From NCBI GenBank assembly GCA_031277345.1, contig JAITMO010000041.1, forward strand, positions 1-36,864: a stretch of DNA of 36,864 nucleotides. Reading direction: 5' to 3'. Of the stretch, positions 16,843-26,721 are shown in pieces (position 1 is the first letter of the stretch; every line of letters begins with the position of its first letter). The notes under the pieces are model-generated. The model saw nothing but the letters and a program-made list of their open reading frames with translations. It did no database searches and was not told where the DNA came from. A program made the position numbers and the translations under genes. This stretch comes from Candidatus Bathycorpusculum soli. Lineage in GTDB: Archaea > Thermoproteota > Bathyarchaeia > Bathyarchaeales > Bathycorpusculaceae.

Positions 16843-18936
16843 TTATCGTTCAAGCGTAATTTTACTAACTCCTGCCTCTTTTTCCAGAGAAATTACATGC
16901 TCAGCTTTGTCTGCAAAAACTTCACTATGGGTTACTGCGATTATTTGCTCTATAGCTTTGAATCGACTAATAGCCTCTGCTAAACGCTCAATGCTTCCAT
17001 CTTCGCTACCAAGGTTTTCAGTAGGTTCATCAAGCATTAGAAGACTCAAACCATGTCCAACCTTTGACTGCATAATTAACTGTCCCAAGCCTAATCTGTA
17101 AGCAAATGCCAACAAAGTACGCTCCCCCCCAGAAAGGTTACCTACTTCACGAGTTATACCAAGATCACTTTTTACATAAGGCGTATAGGTCTCATCAATT
17201 ATTATATTTAGCAAGGGGGTCTCGCCTCCAACTAGGCCATCAAGAACTTGCTGTATAAAATTACGTAGCGCCTTAACAAATTCTACACGAAGCTTAGGTT
17301 GAATGCTACGATATGCATCTCTAATGGCGTCAAGTACCTCGATTATGCGCTCAAGTTTTTCAACTTTTTCAACCTTCTCTTGAGCAGTATCAATGCGCAA
17401 TTTAATCTCATCAATACGTCGTAAAAGATCAGACTTGCGATTCACTTTAACACGTAAATCAGAATCTAAAACATAATACTGTTTAAATGTCTGCTCCCGG
17501 AAGACACGTGCTGCATCTAAGTCAGATAAATCAAAAGTAGCAATCTCGTTTTGAAGCATTAAATGTTGATTTTGCTGGTCAATTACTAGTTTCTGTTGAG
17601 TTTCAAGTTCGATAATTAGTTTTGCAAGATTGCCTTCTTCTTCACTAACACGAGCAGCAAGGTCAGTTTCACGAGTTAAACACATTTGTAAACCGGAGTA
17701 GGCTTCGGAAGCGATAGTTTTTGCCTTCTGTAAATCAGCGATTTCAAGACGCAATCGATTAATAATTTTTTGGCGTTCAGCATTTTCTTGTTCAATACGC
17801 AAAAGAAGATCCGTCTTATATTGACCAGTCAAAGACTGAACGCATAGAGGACATTTATCTTCTTGAGATAGTTGACTAATTCTTTTTTGGTCTGTTTGAA
17901 TGCCCTTAGATGCAACCTCCTGCTCCCCACGTAAACTACTAATTTTATCATCAAAAGATGCTAAAAAAGACCCTAATTGATCAAACGGTTGATCTATGGG
18001 CAGTCCAGTTTGTTCCAATTTAGCTAAAAGTAAGCTTTTTTGAGAGTTCATAGAAAGTTGTCGTTGGCACAAATTATCAATAAGAATTTTTTTATCTTCA
18101 ACTCTTTGATTAAGAGAAGCAACATTATTAGTGCTGCTTTGTAAACTTGTATGCATCTGTGTCTCTTTACGTTTAAGCTCTTCAACTTTAAGTTTTTTTT
18201 CTTCAAGCAGTTTAAGTTTCTGCTCAGCCGCTTCAAGATTACGTTTCGCAGTAGCTAATTTTTCAGTTAAAGATTCAAGATCAATCTCTAAGAGAGTAAA
18301 ATCTTCGCTAACACGATTATAATCATTACTTAAGGCTTCGATATTATTGACATCAGAATCTTTTAGGTAAACATTTTTTTCAATTTCATAATCACGTCGA
18401 TATGTAGCTATATTATTCCATGCCACATCATAATCCGAAACGCCAAACAACTCATCAAGACGCCTTTGCCTATCACGAGGTGCTACGTCAAGCAACTCTT
18501 TAAGATGTTCCTGACGAAACCAAACAATCTCACGATAAAGATCACGATCCAAACCCGTTATAGCCTTAATCTGCTCTGCCACAGCATCATTTTTAACACT
18601 AGCAAGTAACGTATCTTCCTCATACAAGCAAAGCTCATCAGAATTCTGAAGTATACTTTTACCGCCTCCTCTGCGATGCAAACCACGAATTATCTTGTAA
18701 GTTTTACCATTCTGAGAAAACTGCACAGATACCTTGCCAGCATCAGCACCCTCGCGAAGCAAATAGTCAAAACCTCTAGTAACAGAACCGCCAAATAACG
18801 CAAAATCAACCGCATACATAACACTAGATTTTCCACAACCCACTCCGCCTACAACACAATTAAACCCACTTGTAAAAGGTACAGTCGACTTTACATGACT
18901 ACGAATATTTTCCAACTGAACAACTTCAATTTTCAC
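16843..18936 (-). CDS. rad50: DNA double-strand break repair ATPase Rad50
   Basis: IRSHVKSTVPFTSGFNCVVGGVGCGKSSVMYAV; zinc hook CPLC; signature NLSGGERTLLAFAYRLGLG; LLMLDEPTENLG. Confidence 0.92.
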   Translation of the reverse strand: MKIEVVQLENIRSHVKSTVPFTSGFNCVVGGVGCGKSSVMYAVDFALFGGSVTRGFDYLLREGADAGKVSVQFSQNGKTYKIIRGLHRRGGGKSILQNSDELCLYEEDTLLASVKNDAVAEQIKAITGLDRDLYREIVWFRQEHLKELLDVAPRDRQRRLDELFGVSDYDVAWNNIATYRRDYEIEKNVYLKDSDVNNIEALSNDYNRVSEDFTLLEIDLESLTEKLATAKRNLEAAEQKLKLLEEKKLKVEELKRKETQMHTSLQSSTNNVASLNQRVEDKKILIDNLCQRQLSMNSQKSLLLAKLEQTGLPIDQPFDQLGSFLASFDDKISSLRGEQEVASKGIQTDQKRISQLSQEDKCPLCVQSLTGQYKTDLLLRIEQENAERQKIINRLRLEIADLQKAKTIASEAYSGLQMCLTRETDLAARVSEEEGNLAKLIIELETQQKLVIDQQNQHLMLQNEIATFDLSDLDAARVFREQTFKQYYVLDSDLRVKVNRKSDLLRRIDEIKLRIDTAQEKVEKVEKLERIIEVLDAIRDAYRSIQPKLRVEFVKALRNFIQQVLDGLVGGETPLLNIIIDETYTPYVKSDLGITREVGNLSGGERTLLAFAYRLGLGQLIMQSKVGHGLSLLMLDEPTENLGSEDGSIERLAEAISRFKAIEQIIAVTHSEVFADKAEHVISLEKEAGVSKITLER

Positions 18937-20141
18937 TTTGACAATTCCTCCTCAACAATCGACTTAACCTTATCATCCCGCTTACAAACCAAGGGCTCAA
19001 TCAAAGCCAATGCCAACCGCGCAAACCTATCAGCCTCCTTCGCACTATACCGTTCACCAAAAATCTGCATAAAATACTCAAAAGACTTTGTTCGCAAATC
19101 CTTAAAATTATCCTCAAAAATATTCTGCACCACCTCATCTAAAACCGCAGACTCCTTAAGCAACACCACTGGATGAACCAACAAAGCTTTTTCACCAGCT
19201 GCACAAATTTGAGATATATCAATTTCCGTACGACACGCCTCCGCAGGCAAAGTACCCCTCAACACAGGAACAACCACAACACCAGCCACATCAACATCTT
19301 TAACCATCTGAGACGCCAACTCTGTTATCTTAACAGGAGACATACCAGAGAAATCAACTTCATCTAAAACAATAAACTGACGCGACAAAGAAAGTTCCAT
19401 TTGTTCAACATGAAAAACACCCTCTTCATTTACCTGCACATAACTAAACCCCTTAGGATACCTAGCCTCATCATAACCACCAGTCTCAGTACAGCCGCTA
19501 TAAACTAGAGAACCATCTTTAAATTTAGCACTAAACCGCTCATGCAAATGCCCAGCCGCATAATAATCAAACCCTGACGGTAACGCATCAGATATTAAGT
19601 CAGCCTCAATATAAGGAGGTTTACTAGGCAAATCCACCGTTCCATGTAAAACAAAAATATTACAAACATCTTTCATAGGTTTTGGCGGTTTTTCCATCAT
19701 AAACTTGGGCAAAGCCTCCATAGTCTTATGGCGACTATGGAAATTTGGTATGCCATAAACATAACAACAATCGGACTTAATCCAACAAGCACCCTCATGA
19801 CGTGGAAGATAAAAAATTAAACCAGCACTATCAAGTGGATAAAGAATCGTCCCAGTAATAGTATTAGGCGCAGAATCATGAGAACCATCAACTGTTAGCA
19901 CAGGAATCTTTGCATCTTTTAAACGCTTAAAACTACGAATAGCATGCTCAAGAGTAACATTTGAAGGTCTAGGCTGATGAAATAAATCACCTGCAATAAT
20001 CATAAAATCAGGCTTAAGCACAAGCGTCCTATCCACAAGTTCAGCAAAAGCGTCATCAAAATCCTGCCGACGCACCTCAAGCCCATACTGGGAATAGCCC
20101 AAATGCAAATCGGAAACATGAACAAAACTGAAAGCCCGCAA
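18933..20141 (-). CDS. mre11: DNA double-strand break repair nuclease Mre11
   Basis: FVHVSDLHLGYSQYGLEVRRQDFDDAF, IIAGDLFHQPRPS, VDGSHD, YYAAGHLHER; 4-nt overlap with rad50. Confidence 0.92.
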   Translation of the reverse strand: MRAFSFVHVSDLHLGYSQYGLEVRRQDFDDAFAELVDRTLVLKPDFMIIAGDLFHQPRPSNVTLEHAIRSFKRLKDAKIPVLTVDGSHDSAPNTITGTILYPLDSAGLIFYLPRHEGACWIKSDCCYVYGIPNFHSRHKTMEALPKFMMEKPPKPMKDVCNIFVLHGTVDLPSKPPYIEADLISDALPSGFDYYAAGHLHERFSAKFKDGSLVYSGCTETGGYDEARYPKGFSYVQVNEEGVFHVEQMELSLSRQFIVLDEVDFSGMSPVKITELASQMVKDVDVAGVVVVPVLRGTLPAEACRTEIDISQICAAGEKALLVHPVVLLKESAVLDEVVQNIFEDNFKDLRTKSFEYFMQIFGERYSAKEADRFARLALALIEPLVCKRDDKVKSIVEEELSK

Positions 20142-20301
20142 AGTTTAACCCCAAATTAATTAACTAAATAGGAATGTAACCTTGCAAGCTTTAAGCATTT
20201 AGCAAACACAACAACAAAACCAAGACACACCAAAACAAATACGCTAAACTTGGGGAAAAATATTAAATCATTAAAACACAAATTCAACTATAGGGAAAAC
20301 A

Positions 20302-21123
20302 ATGAACTGTCAAATATGTGGAATCGAAGTCACCATACCCCATACCTGCCATTACTGTGGCGGACAATTCTGTAGCCAACATCGCCTACCAGAAAACCAC
20401 ACGTGTCCACAAATCAACATCGCACGCACACAACAACAATATACCACAAATACAACAAAAACACAAACAAATAACAACTATACATACAACTTTAACTTTA
20501 ACCCACAACAATCAACCAAAAAACGCCAAAATATTTACTCAAGTCCAAAAGAACTAAAACATATTGGAATTGCAGCCCTACTTGTAATCGGCATTGGCGT
20601 CTCAATAGGCATTTATTCTGGCTGGACAATAGGTATGATGGCTATTTTTGCTGTTTGCATGATGGCATCATTTTTAGCCCATGAAATCGCACACAAAATT
20701 ACAGCACAAAAACATGGATTATGGGCAGAATTCCGCTTAACCCTATGGGGGACGCTATTAACATTTGCCTCAGTGTTCTTACCATTTAAATACATAGGAC
20801 CAGGGGCAATGATGATAAGAGGCACAACAAATAAGAAAAGTATACTAGAAATTTCTATTGCAGGGCCAATTACAAACATTATATTTTCGCCGATTTCCTT
20901 TGCAATAGCACATATTTTACCAATAATAGGTCTGCCAATTCATTTAGCAGCAGTATTTATGTTTGTAGGGTACATCAACGCGTTTATAGCAATTTTTAAT
21001 TTGATACCAATCGGAATATTGGATGGTTACAAAATATTTAGTGTAGACAAAAAAATTTGGGCGACAGTATTTATTCCAAGCTTAATATTAATAATCTATG
21101 GATACATTATATTATTTATGTAA
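20302..21123 (+). CDS. AN1-type zinc finger fused to M50 (site-2 protease) membrane metallopeptidase
   Basis: CQICGIEVTIPHTCHYCGGQFCSQHRLPENHTC (AN1) then HEIAHK zinc motif and NLIPIGILDGYKIF (second S2P motif), multiple TM segments. Confidence 0.88.
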   Translation: MNCQICGIEVTIPHTCHYCGGQFCSQHRLPENHTCPQINIARTQQQYTTNTTKTQTNNNYTYNFNFNPQQSTKKRQNIYSSPKELKHIGIAALLVIGIGVSIGIYSGWTIGMMAIFAVCMMASFLAHEIAHKITAQKHGLWAEFRLTLWGTLLTFASVFLPFKYIGPGAMMIRGTTNKKSILEISIAGPITNIIFSPISFAIAHILPIIGLPIHLAAVFMFVGYINAFIAIFNLIPIGILDGYKIFSVDKKIWATVFIPSLILIIYGYIILFM

Positions 21124-21215
21124 CCACCATATTTTTCAATAAATATTAAGAAGTATGTTTTTCGAGCAGTAACACTCTACAAAGACGTAAGTGGTGTTTT
21201 AGATGTTTTTAAGGG

Positions 21216-21935
21216 TTAATAAAAATCTGTTAACAATTTGTTTTCAGGTTTAAAATCCATAATGCCTAGCATATAAGAGGGGTGTTTTTCTAGTTCTATG
21301 TCACTACTATATTGTGTTTTTATTAGTCGTAAAATGATGCCTGTTTTTGTAGTTGTTATGTCGTGTAGTGTTTTGTTTCTTGTGGTGTTTTCGTGTGGGA
21401 GGTTTGTTGCAATTATGATTATATTGTGTTTTTTTGCAAAGTTTGAGAGATAGTTTATGATTTGGTTGTAGGCAGTTCTTGTTTCCTGTTCGTCTATAGT
21501 TTCGGTTAAGAAGGGGCACATTATGTCAGAGATTATTACGAGTTTTGCTTTAGATGTTTTGATGGTTTGTTCTAGTTTTTCAATTATCAGGGATTGAAGT
21601 CTGTAAGCAGTGTAGGCGCGGAATGTTTGGATGTGTTCTATTGTTTTTTGTGGGTCTAGTTGGTGGTGTTCAATAGTTTGTAAAATGTTAGACATTGAGG
21701 AGCTGTTTGCGGCATCAATAAAGATTGTGTTACTGTTTAATCCTCCTTGTTCTGTGGGTAAGTGTGCTCGGATGCAAAGTTGTGATAGTAAGGAGGTAAC
21801 GTTTTCTGATCCGTATAGTACGGCAAAGTCGCCTGTGTGGAATGCTGGAAAGAGTTCGTCTAAGGTAGGTATATTGAATGTTAATTGTAGTTTAGTTGTT
21901 GTTTGTGGTGTTGTTTGCAGTACTAGTTTTTGCAT
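21216..21935 (-). CDS. RecA/RadB/KaiC-like fold ATPase paralog with degenerate Walker A
   Basis: GIPTLDELFPAFHTGDFAVLYGSENVTSLLSQLCIRAHL-like start (FNIPTLDELF..GDFAVLYGSENVTSL), AKLVIISDIMCPFLTE, NIIIIATN; overall RadB/RadA core order. Confidence 0.6.
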   Translation of the reverse strand: MQKLVLQTTPQTTTKLQLTFNIPTLDELFPAFHTGDFAVLYGSENVTSLLSQLCIRAHLPTEQGGLNSNTIFIDAANSSSMSNILQTIEHHQLDPQKTIEHIQTFRAYTAYRLQSLIIEKLEQTIKTSKAKLVIISDIMCPFLTETIDEQETRTAYNQIINYLSNFAKKHNIIIIATNLPHENTTRNKTLHDITTTKTGIILRLIKTQYSSDIELEKHPSYMLGIMDFKPENKLLTDFY

Positions 21936-22163
21936 GTTTTTTCAAGTTTGTTACGGCTTTTTTGCTTATTTAAAGCATCGGAGAAGCGACTATCTGTAGC
22001 AGTGGAGGGGTTAGTGAAAGTAAAAGTGAAATATTGTTTGGTTAATCCAGTTGCTTTGCGTCAGTAGCAGTAGTGTGTTGTTTGATGTGTTGGCTGCTTG
22101 TTTTTATGTTGTAGAAGGGTAAATATAAAATTAGCAAGTATTACATATGTGTAGGCATTAGGC

Positions 22164-22940
22164 ATGAATAGTGTGGAAATGAAAAGTTTTGCTGAAGCAT
22201 TTTACAGTCGTCAAGTTGCAATGAAAGAGTTAGGGGCCGATGGCCAGCAAAAGTTGGCTAATACACGTGTTGCTGTTGTTGGTGTTGGTGGTTTAGGTTC
22301 TGTTTCCGCATTGTATCTTGCGTTAGCTGGTGTTGGTTATATACGGGTGATTGATAGAGATACAATTGAGTTACACAATTTGCATCGTCAAATTCTCTAC
22401 ACACCAAATGATTTGTGTTCTCTTAAAGCTAAAGTGGCAGCAAATCGTTTAATGCAGGTTAACCCGTTGGTTAAAGTTGAATCCATTTCAGAAAATATAA
22501 ACGTGGAAAATGTTAAGAGATTGCTTGCAGGGGTAGACTGTGTGGTTGACGGGTTAGATAACATGTTAACACGCTACATTGTAAACAGGGCATGTACCAA
22601 AACTAATGTGCCGTATGTTTTTGGAGCAGTCATGGGCATGGAGGGTAATTTATCGGTTTTTGTGCCTCCTGAAACAGGTTGTCTTGAATGTTTAATGCCA
22701 AACCTTTCAGATAACCAAATACAAACAGGCAACATACGAGGCATATTAGGAGCCACACCAGGAATTATAGGCAGTTTACAAGCCATGGAAACCATTAAAC
22801 TATTAACAGACACCGGCTCAACATTGAAAAACAAATTATTAATCTGCGACTTCAACGACATGGATTTCACCACAATTAACATAACCAAAAACCCACATTG
22901 CCCAACTTGTCAAAACAAAAAACCAAAAAATATCCAATAA
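22164..22940 (+). CDS. E1-like HesA/MoeB/ThiF family adenylyltransferase
   Basis: RVAVVGVGGLGSVSALYLALAGVGYIRVIDRDTIELHNLHRQILY, CVVDGLDNMLTRYIVNRAC, CLEC...CPTC zinc pair, RGILGATPGIIGSLQAMETIKLL. Confidence 0.92.
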   Translation: MNSVEMKSFAEAFYSRQVAMKELGADGQQKLANTRVAVVGVGGLGSVSALYLALAGVGYIRVIDRDTIELHNLHRQILYTPNDLCSLKAKVAANRLMQVNPLVKVESISENINVENVKRLLAGVDCVVDGLDNMLTRYIVNRACTKTNVPYVFGAVMGMEGNLSVFVPPETGCLECLMPNLSDNQIQTGNIRGILGATPGIIGSLQAMETIKLLTDTGSTLKNKLLICDFNDMDFTTINITKNPHCPTCQNKKPKNIQ

Positions 22941-23218
22941 ATTTTTGACAACTATTCATACTATTATGAAGCATACCAATAGTCGGTAAAAAATTTCGTA
23001 TTTTGAGTTTAAGGGACTGATTGAAAATAAACTTTACATGTATAACCGTAACTCTTCCATTTTACACTTATAACTACTATTTAATGCTCAAATTATACCT
23101 TATATCATTGTTAGACCATAAATTCCAAATATATTTACCCTTATATTTACCCTTACGAAAAACGTTCCAACAGCAATACAAACAACATACCAACAAATAA
23201 AACAACAACAAAAAACAA

Positions 23219-23812
23219 CCTGCCTACAACTCAAAAAAATAAACAACCACTACTACATCTACAAAATACACAACCAATACAACAAACAAACAAAAAAACC
23301 ACAATCATAATAGGAAAAATAACCCTAAACGGTCAATACCACCCCAAAAAACCAAAAACCAAAACCTCAACCACCAAAACCTACGAATACGGCAGCTCAG
23401 AACTTCTCCACCAACTCACAAAAGACCAACAACAAGCCACAGAAAACCTGCCCTACAAAAACGAACTCTTAGCCCTCACCATCATACGAGCCATTCACCC
23501 AACCCCCATACGCCTAGCCCAAACCACCTGGAACGACCTTCACCTCTCAAGAAAAATACAACCCAACCTCAACCCAAAAAAACATCACAAACACCCTAAC
23601 AACCATAGGCACACAAATAGAAGAAACCTACAACCTCTTCACCCAACTCACCCCAAAAGGCGAAATGCTCTGCTACGACCTAACCAGCATATTCTCCCAC
23701 AGCAAAAAACTCTTACTATCCGAACGTGGCTACAACCCCGACTGGGACAACACCAACCAAATAAAAATAGCCATGGCCTTTTTTCGGAATATACCTCTTT
23801 TGATGACTTAGT
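23219..23812 (+). pseudogene. IS1634/IS4-superfamily transposase remnant, frameshifted and truncated
   Basis: Conceptual translation KTYEYGSSELLHQLTK...LALTIIRAIHPTPIRLAQTTWNDLHLSRKIQPNLNPK / (frameshift in A7 near 23580) / NITNTLTTIGTQIEETYNLFTQLTPKGEMLCYDLTSIFSHSKKLLLSERGYNPDWDNTNQIKIAMAF. Confidence 0.75.
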
Positions 23813-23975
23813 GTGGGCATATATGAAGTGCATTTTGCGTAAGCTTAAGGCTAGAACTGAGGATGTTTGGGTTGATGCAGCAGTTCAGGCTCTTGATTGC
23901 GTTACACCTGAACTTGTTGTTTCTTGGTTTAAACACTGCAACTACTCATCACCCATACAGTTAACAAAAAGTTGA
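23784..23975 (+). pseudogene. IS630/Tc1-like transposase C-terminal remnant
   Basis: Frame from 23784: SEYTSFDDLVWAYMKCILRKLKARTEDVWVDAAVQALDCVTPELVVSWFKHCNYSSPIQ, resembling IS630 C-termini (..WxxxKxxLR..ALxxVTPE..xxWFKHCGY). Confidence 0.6.
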
Positions 23976-24033
23976 GCTATTATAATTGATACAATATACT
24001 ATTAATGGGTTACCATAGAAAAAAATAAAAGAA

Positions 24034-25089
24034 TTATTCTTTGTTTTGTTTTGATGGTCGTAGTGAACGTACGGTTGCGCCTGCTTTCCATAGTTCGCTG
24101 TTGCCCATGGCTTTCAGTTCGTCTGCAAGTTTTTGTTTATAGTTTGCTTCTTTACTGCGTTCTAGAACTATGCGTGATTCTTCGCCTGTTGCGGTGAGTT
24201 CATATAATGATTCAAAAACTGGTTTTGTTGCGCTTCGAAAACGCTCTTTCCAGCGTAATGCACCTATGCGTGCTGTTTCGCTACAATTGTTGTACATCCA
24301 GTCCATACCATTTTCATCGACTAGGCGGATGAGGCTTTGGGTGAGTTCTTCTACAGTTTCATTAAATGCTTCACTTGGACTGTGACCGTGTTCACGTAGA
24401 GTTGTGTATTGGGCTTCAATTATACCAGCTAAGGCACCCATTAGTGTTCCGCGTTCGCCTGTTAGGTCGCTATAGGTTTCTTTTTCAAAAGTTGTCGGAA
24501 AAAGATATCCACTGCCAATTGCAATGCCCATTGCTTTTGCACGTTCCTCTGCTCGGCCTGTGGTGTTTTGGAATATAGCAAAACTGCTATTAATACCGCT
24601 ACCATCTAAAAAGTTTCTACGCACGCTAGTACCACTACCTTTTGGTGCAACCAAAATAACGTCTATATCAGCGGGAGGAACAACACCTGTTTGTTCCTTA
24701 AAGACGACGCTAAATCCATGACTAACGTAGAGGGCATCGTCTGTCTTTAGAGACTTTTTAACATTAGGCCATTCTTCCTTTTGACCAGCATCAGTCAACA
24801 AGAACATTTTAATCGTTCCACGCTGAGCCGCCTCCTCAACAGAAAAAAGACTCTGACCAGGAACCCAACCATCCTTTACAGCTAGATCCCAAGTTTTAGA
24901 ACCCTGTCTTTGACCAACAATCACTTTTATTCCTTGATCACGCATGTTTAACGCTTGTGACCGTCCCTGAATACCATAACCCAAAGTCGCAATAACTTCA
25001 CTTTGCAAAATCTTTTGCGCTTGCTCAACAGTAAACTCTTTTCGAGTGACAACATTTTCCTTAATGCCACCAAAATCCAACTCAACCAT
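24034..25089 (-). CDS. ilvC: Ketol-acid reductoisomerase
   Basis: LGYGIQGRSQALNMRDQGIKVIVGQR, APKGSGTSVRRNF, SDLTGERGTLMGALAGIIEAQY, NCSETARIGALRW. Confidence 0.95.
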   Translation of the reverse strand: MVELDFGGIKENVVTRKEFTVEQAQKILQSEVIATLGYGIQGRSQALNMRDQGIKVIVGQRQGSKTWDLAVKDGWVPGQSLFSVEEAAQRGTIKMFLLTDAGQKEEWPNVKKSLKTDDALYVSHGFSVVFKEQTGVVPPADIDVILVAPKGSGTSVRRNFLDGSGINSSFAIFQNTTGRAEERAKAMGIAIGSGYLFPTTFEKETYSDLTGERGTLMGALAGIIEAQYTTLREHGHSPSEAFNETVEELTQSLIRLVDENGMDWMYNNCSETARIGALRWKERFRSATKPVFESLYELTATGEESRIVLERSKEANYKQKLADELKAMGNSELWKAGATVRSLRPSKQNKE

Positions 25090-25383
25090 AATAATACCTC
25101 GTTAAACTATTATTTTCTTTACTTTGAAGAAAGCGCAGTAAATAAAAATTACCCTTAAAAAATAAAACAAACACCACCCACGCCCCTTCAAGTGTATAAC
25201 CACAAACAATACAAATACAACAAAAAACTCTGCTATCATAAATTAACAATATCTAAACACTACTACTCACCAAAATAAGTCACAAACACCAGTCTAAAAC
25301 AGTAAACAAGCAACAACATAGTTTGTTGCCACAGTATATAATAAAAGTTTTAAGCTCATCACGCACTCTTATAGTGACCAACA

Positions 25384-25791
25384 ATGTCAAAAATCATCCG
25401 TGTAGGTGTAACATTTCCTCCTGAATTACTCAAAGATTTTGATGAAATCATAAATACCATGGGATACGAAAGTCGAAGTAAAGCAATCCAAGATGCCGTA
25501 AGACTATTTGTTTCTGAACGCAAATGGCTAAAAGAAGAAGAAACCAACCAAACCGGTGTAATTCTAATGGTCTACGATCACGAAGTGCGCAACTTGGAAA
25601 GTGGCCTAACAGAAGCCCAACACCACCATTCAAACTTGATTTCATCAACAATGCACATCCACCTAGGCAAAAGCGACTGCCTAGAAGTTATAGCAGTAAA
25701 AGGCAAAGGCTCAGAAATAAGACACCTTAGCAACGAATTAACAACCAGAAAAGGCGTAAAAATCCTTAAAGCAACAATAGTAAATGTCTAA
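25384..25791 (+). CDS. nikR: NikR-type nickel-responsive ribbon-helix-helix regulator
   Basis: RVGVTFPPELLKDFDEIINTMGYESRSKAIQDAVR (RHH) plus ACT-like metal site QHHH...MHIHLGKSDCLEVIAVKG. Confidence 0.92.
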   Translation: MSKIIRVGVTFPPELLKDFDEIINTMGYESRSKAIQDAVRLFVSERKWLKEEETNQTGVILMVYDHEVRNLESGLTEAQHHHSNLISSTMHIHLGKSDCLEVIAVKGKGSEIRHLSNELTTRKGVKILKATIVNV

Positions 25792-25809
25792 CCACTCTAA
25801 AACCACAAT

Positions 25810-26721
25810 TTAGACTTTTACGTCAAACATCCGCTCCAAAGCAGCACGAGCTTTTTTAGCAACCACATCAGGAACCGTTACAACATGTTTCTCTTCATTT
25901 AAAGAAACATAAACCCGCTCAAGCGTAGTTAACTTCATATTAGGACAAATCGCACCCTCATACGCCAAAATAAACTCTTTGTCAGAATTTTCCTTCCTAA
26001 GACGATGTAAAATACCATCCTCAGTACCAACAATAAACCGTTTAGAACAAGACGTTTTAACAAATTGACACATTTTTGAAGTACTACCAACAAAATCAGC
26101 CACCCTACGCACCTCACCACTACACTCAGGATGAACCATAACAACCGCGTCAGGATACCGCAACTTTAAAACCAAAATATCTTCAGGCTGAAACAACAGA
26201 TGCGTAGGGCAAAAACCCCACTCCGGAATAGGAACAACCGTTTTACCCGTCTGCTCTGCAATATATTCACCCAAATTACGATCTGGACCAAACAACACCG
26301 TATCAACATCAAAAGACTCAACCACCGCAACAGCATTAGCCGAAGTACAACACACATCACTAACAGCCTTCACAGCAGCCGAACTATTAACATAAACCAC
26401 CACAGGCACACCCGGATACAGAGATCTAGCACGCTTCACTTCATCAACCGTCAACATCTGAGCCATAGGACACCTAGCACCAACACAAGGCAAAAGAACC
26501 TTCTTTGCAGGATTCAAAATAGCAGCAGACTCAGCCATAAAATCCACCGCAGAAAAAACAATCATCTCAGCATCCTGCTCACCCATAGCTTTACGACTAA
26601 GCTCAATACTATCACCAACATAATCAGCAACGTCCTGCACCTCGGGACGCTCATAATTATGCGCAAGAATTACCGCCCTCTTCTGTCTTTTCAAATCAAG
26701 GATTCTCTGCACTAAATCCAT
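25810..26721 (-). CDS. nadA: Quinolinate synthase A
   Basis: AVILAHNYERPEVQDVADYVGDS, VYVNSSAAVKAVSDVCCTSANA, VMVHPECSGEV, FIVGTEDGILHRLRKE, CPNMKLTTLE; conserved cysteines. Confidence 0.96.
   Translation of the reverse strand: MDLVQRILDLKRQKRAVILAHNYERPEVQDVADYVGDSIELSRKAMGEQDAEMIVFSAVDFMAESAAILNPAKKVLLPCVGARCPMAQMLTVDEVKRARSLYPGVPVVVYVNSSAAVKAVSDVCCTSANAVAVVESFDVDTVLFGPDRNLGEYIAEQTGKTVVPIPEWGFCPTHLLFQPEDILVLKLRYPDAVVMVHPECSGEVRRVADFVGSTSKMCQFVKTSCSKRFIVGTEDGILHRLRKENSDKEFILAYEGAICPNMKLTTLERVYVSLNEEKHVVTVPDVVAKKARAALERMFDVKV

Noticed and set aside
23648-23833. 61-aa minus-strand ORF in the transposase remnant
   Set aside because: Antisense to the recognisable IS1634-like sequence and lacks any motif.
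26200-26715. 171-aa + strand ORF overlapping nadA
   Set aside because: Antisense to well-conserved nadA; low-complexity composition (N/T/H/R/I-rich) typical of a shadow frame.
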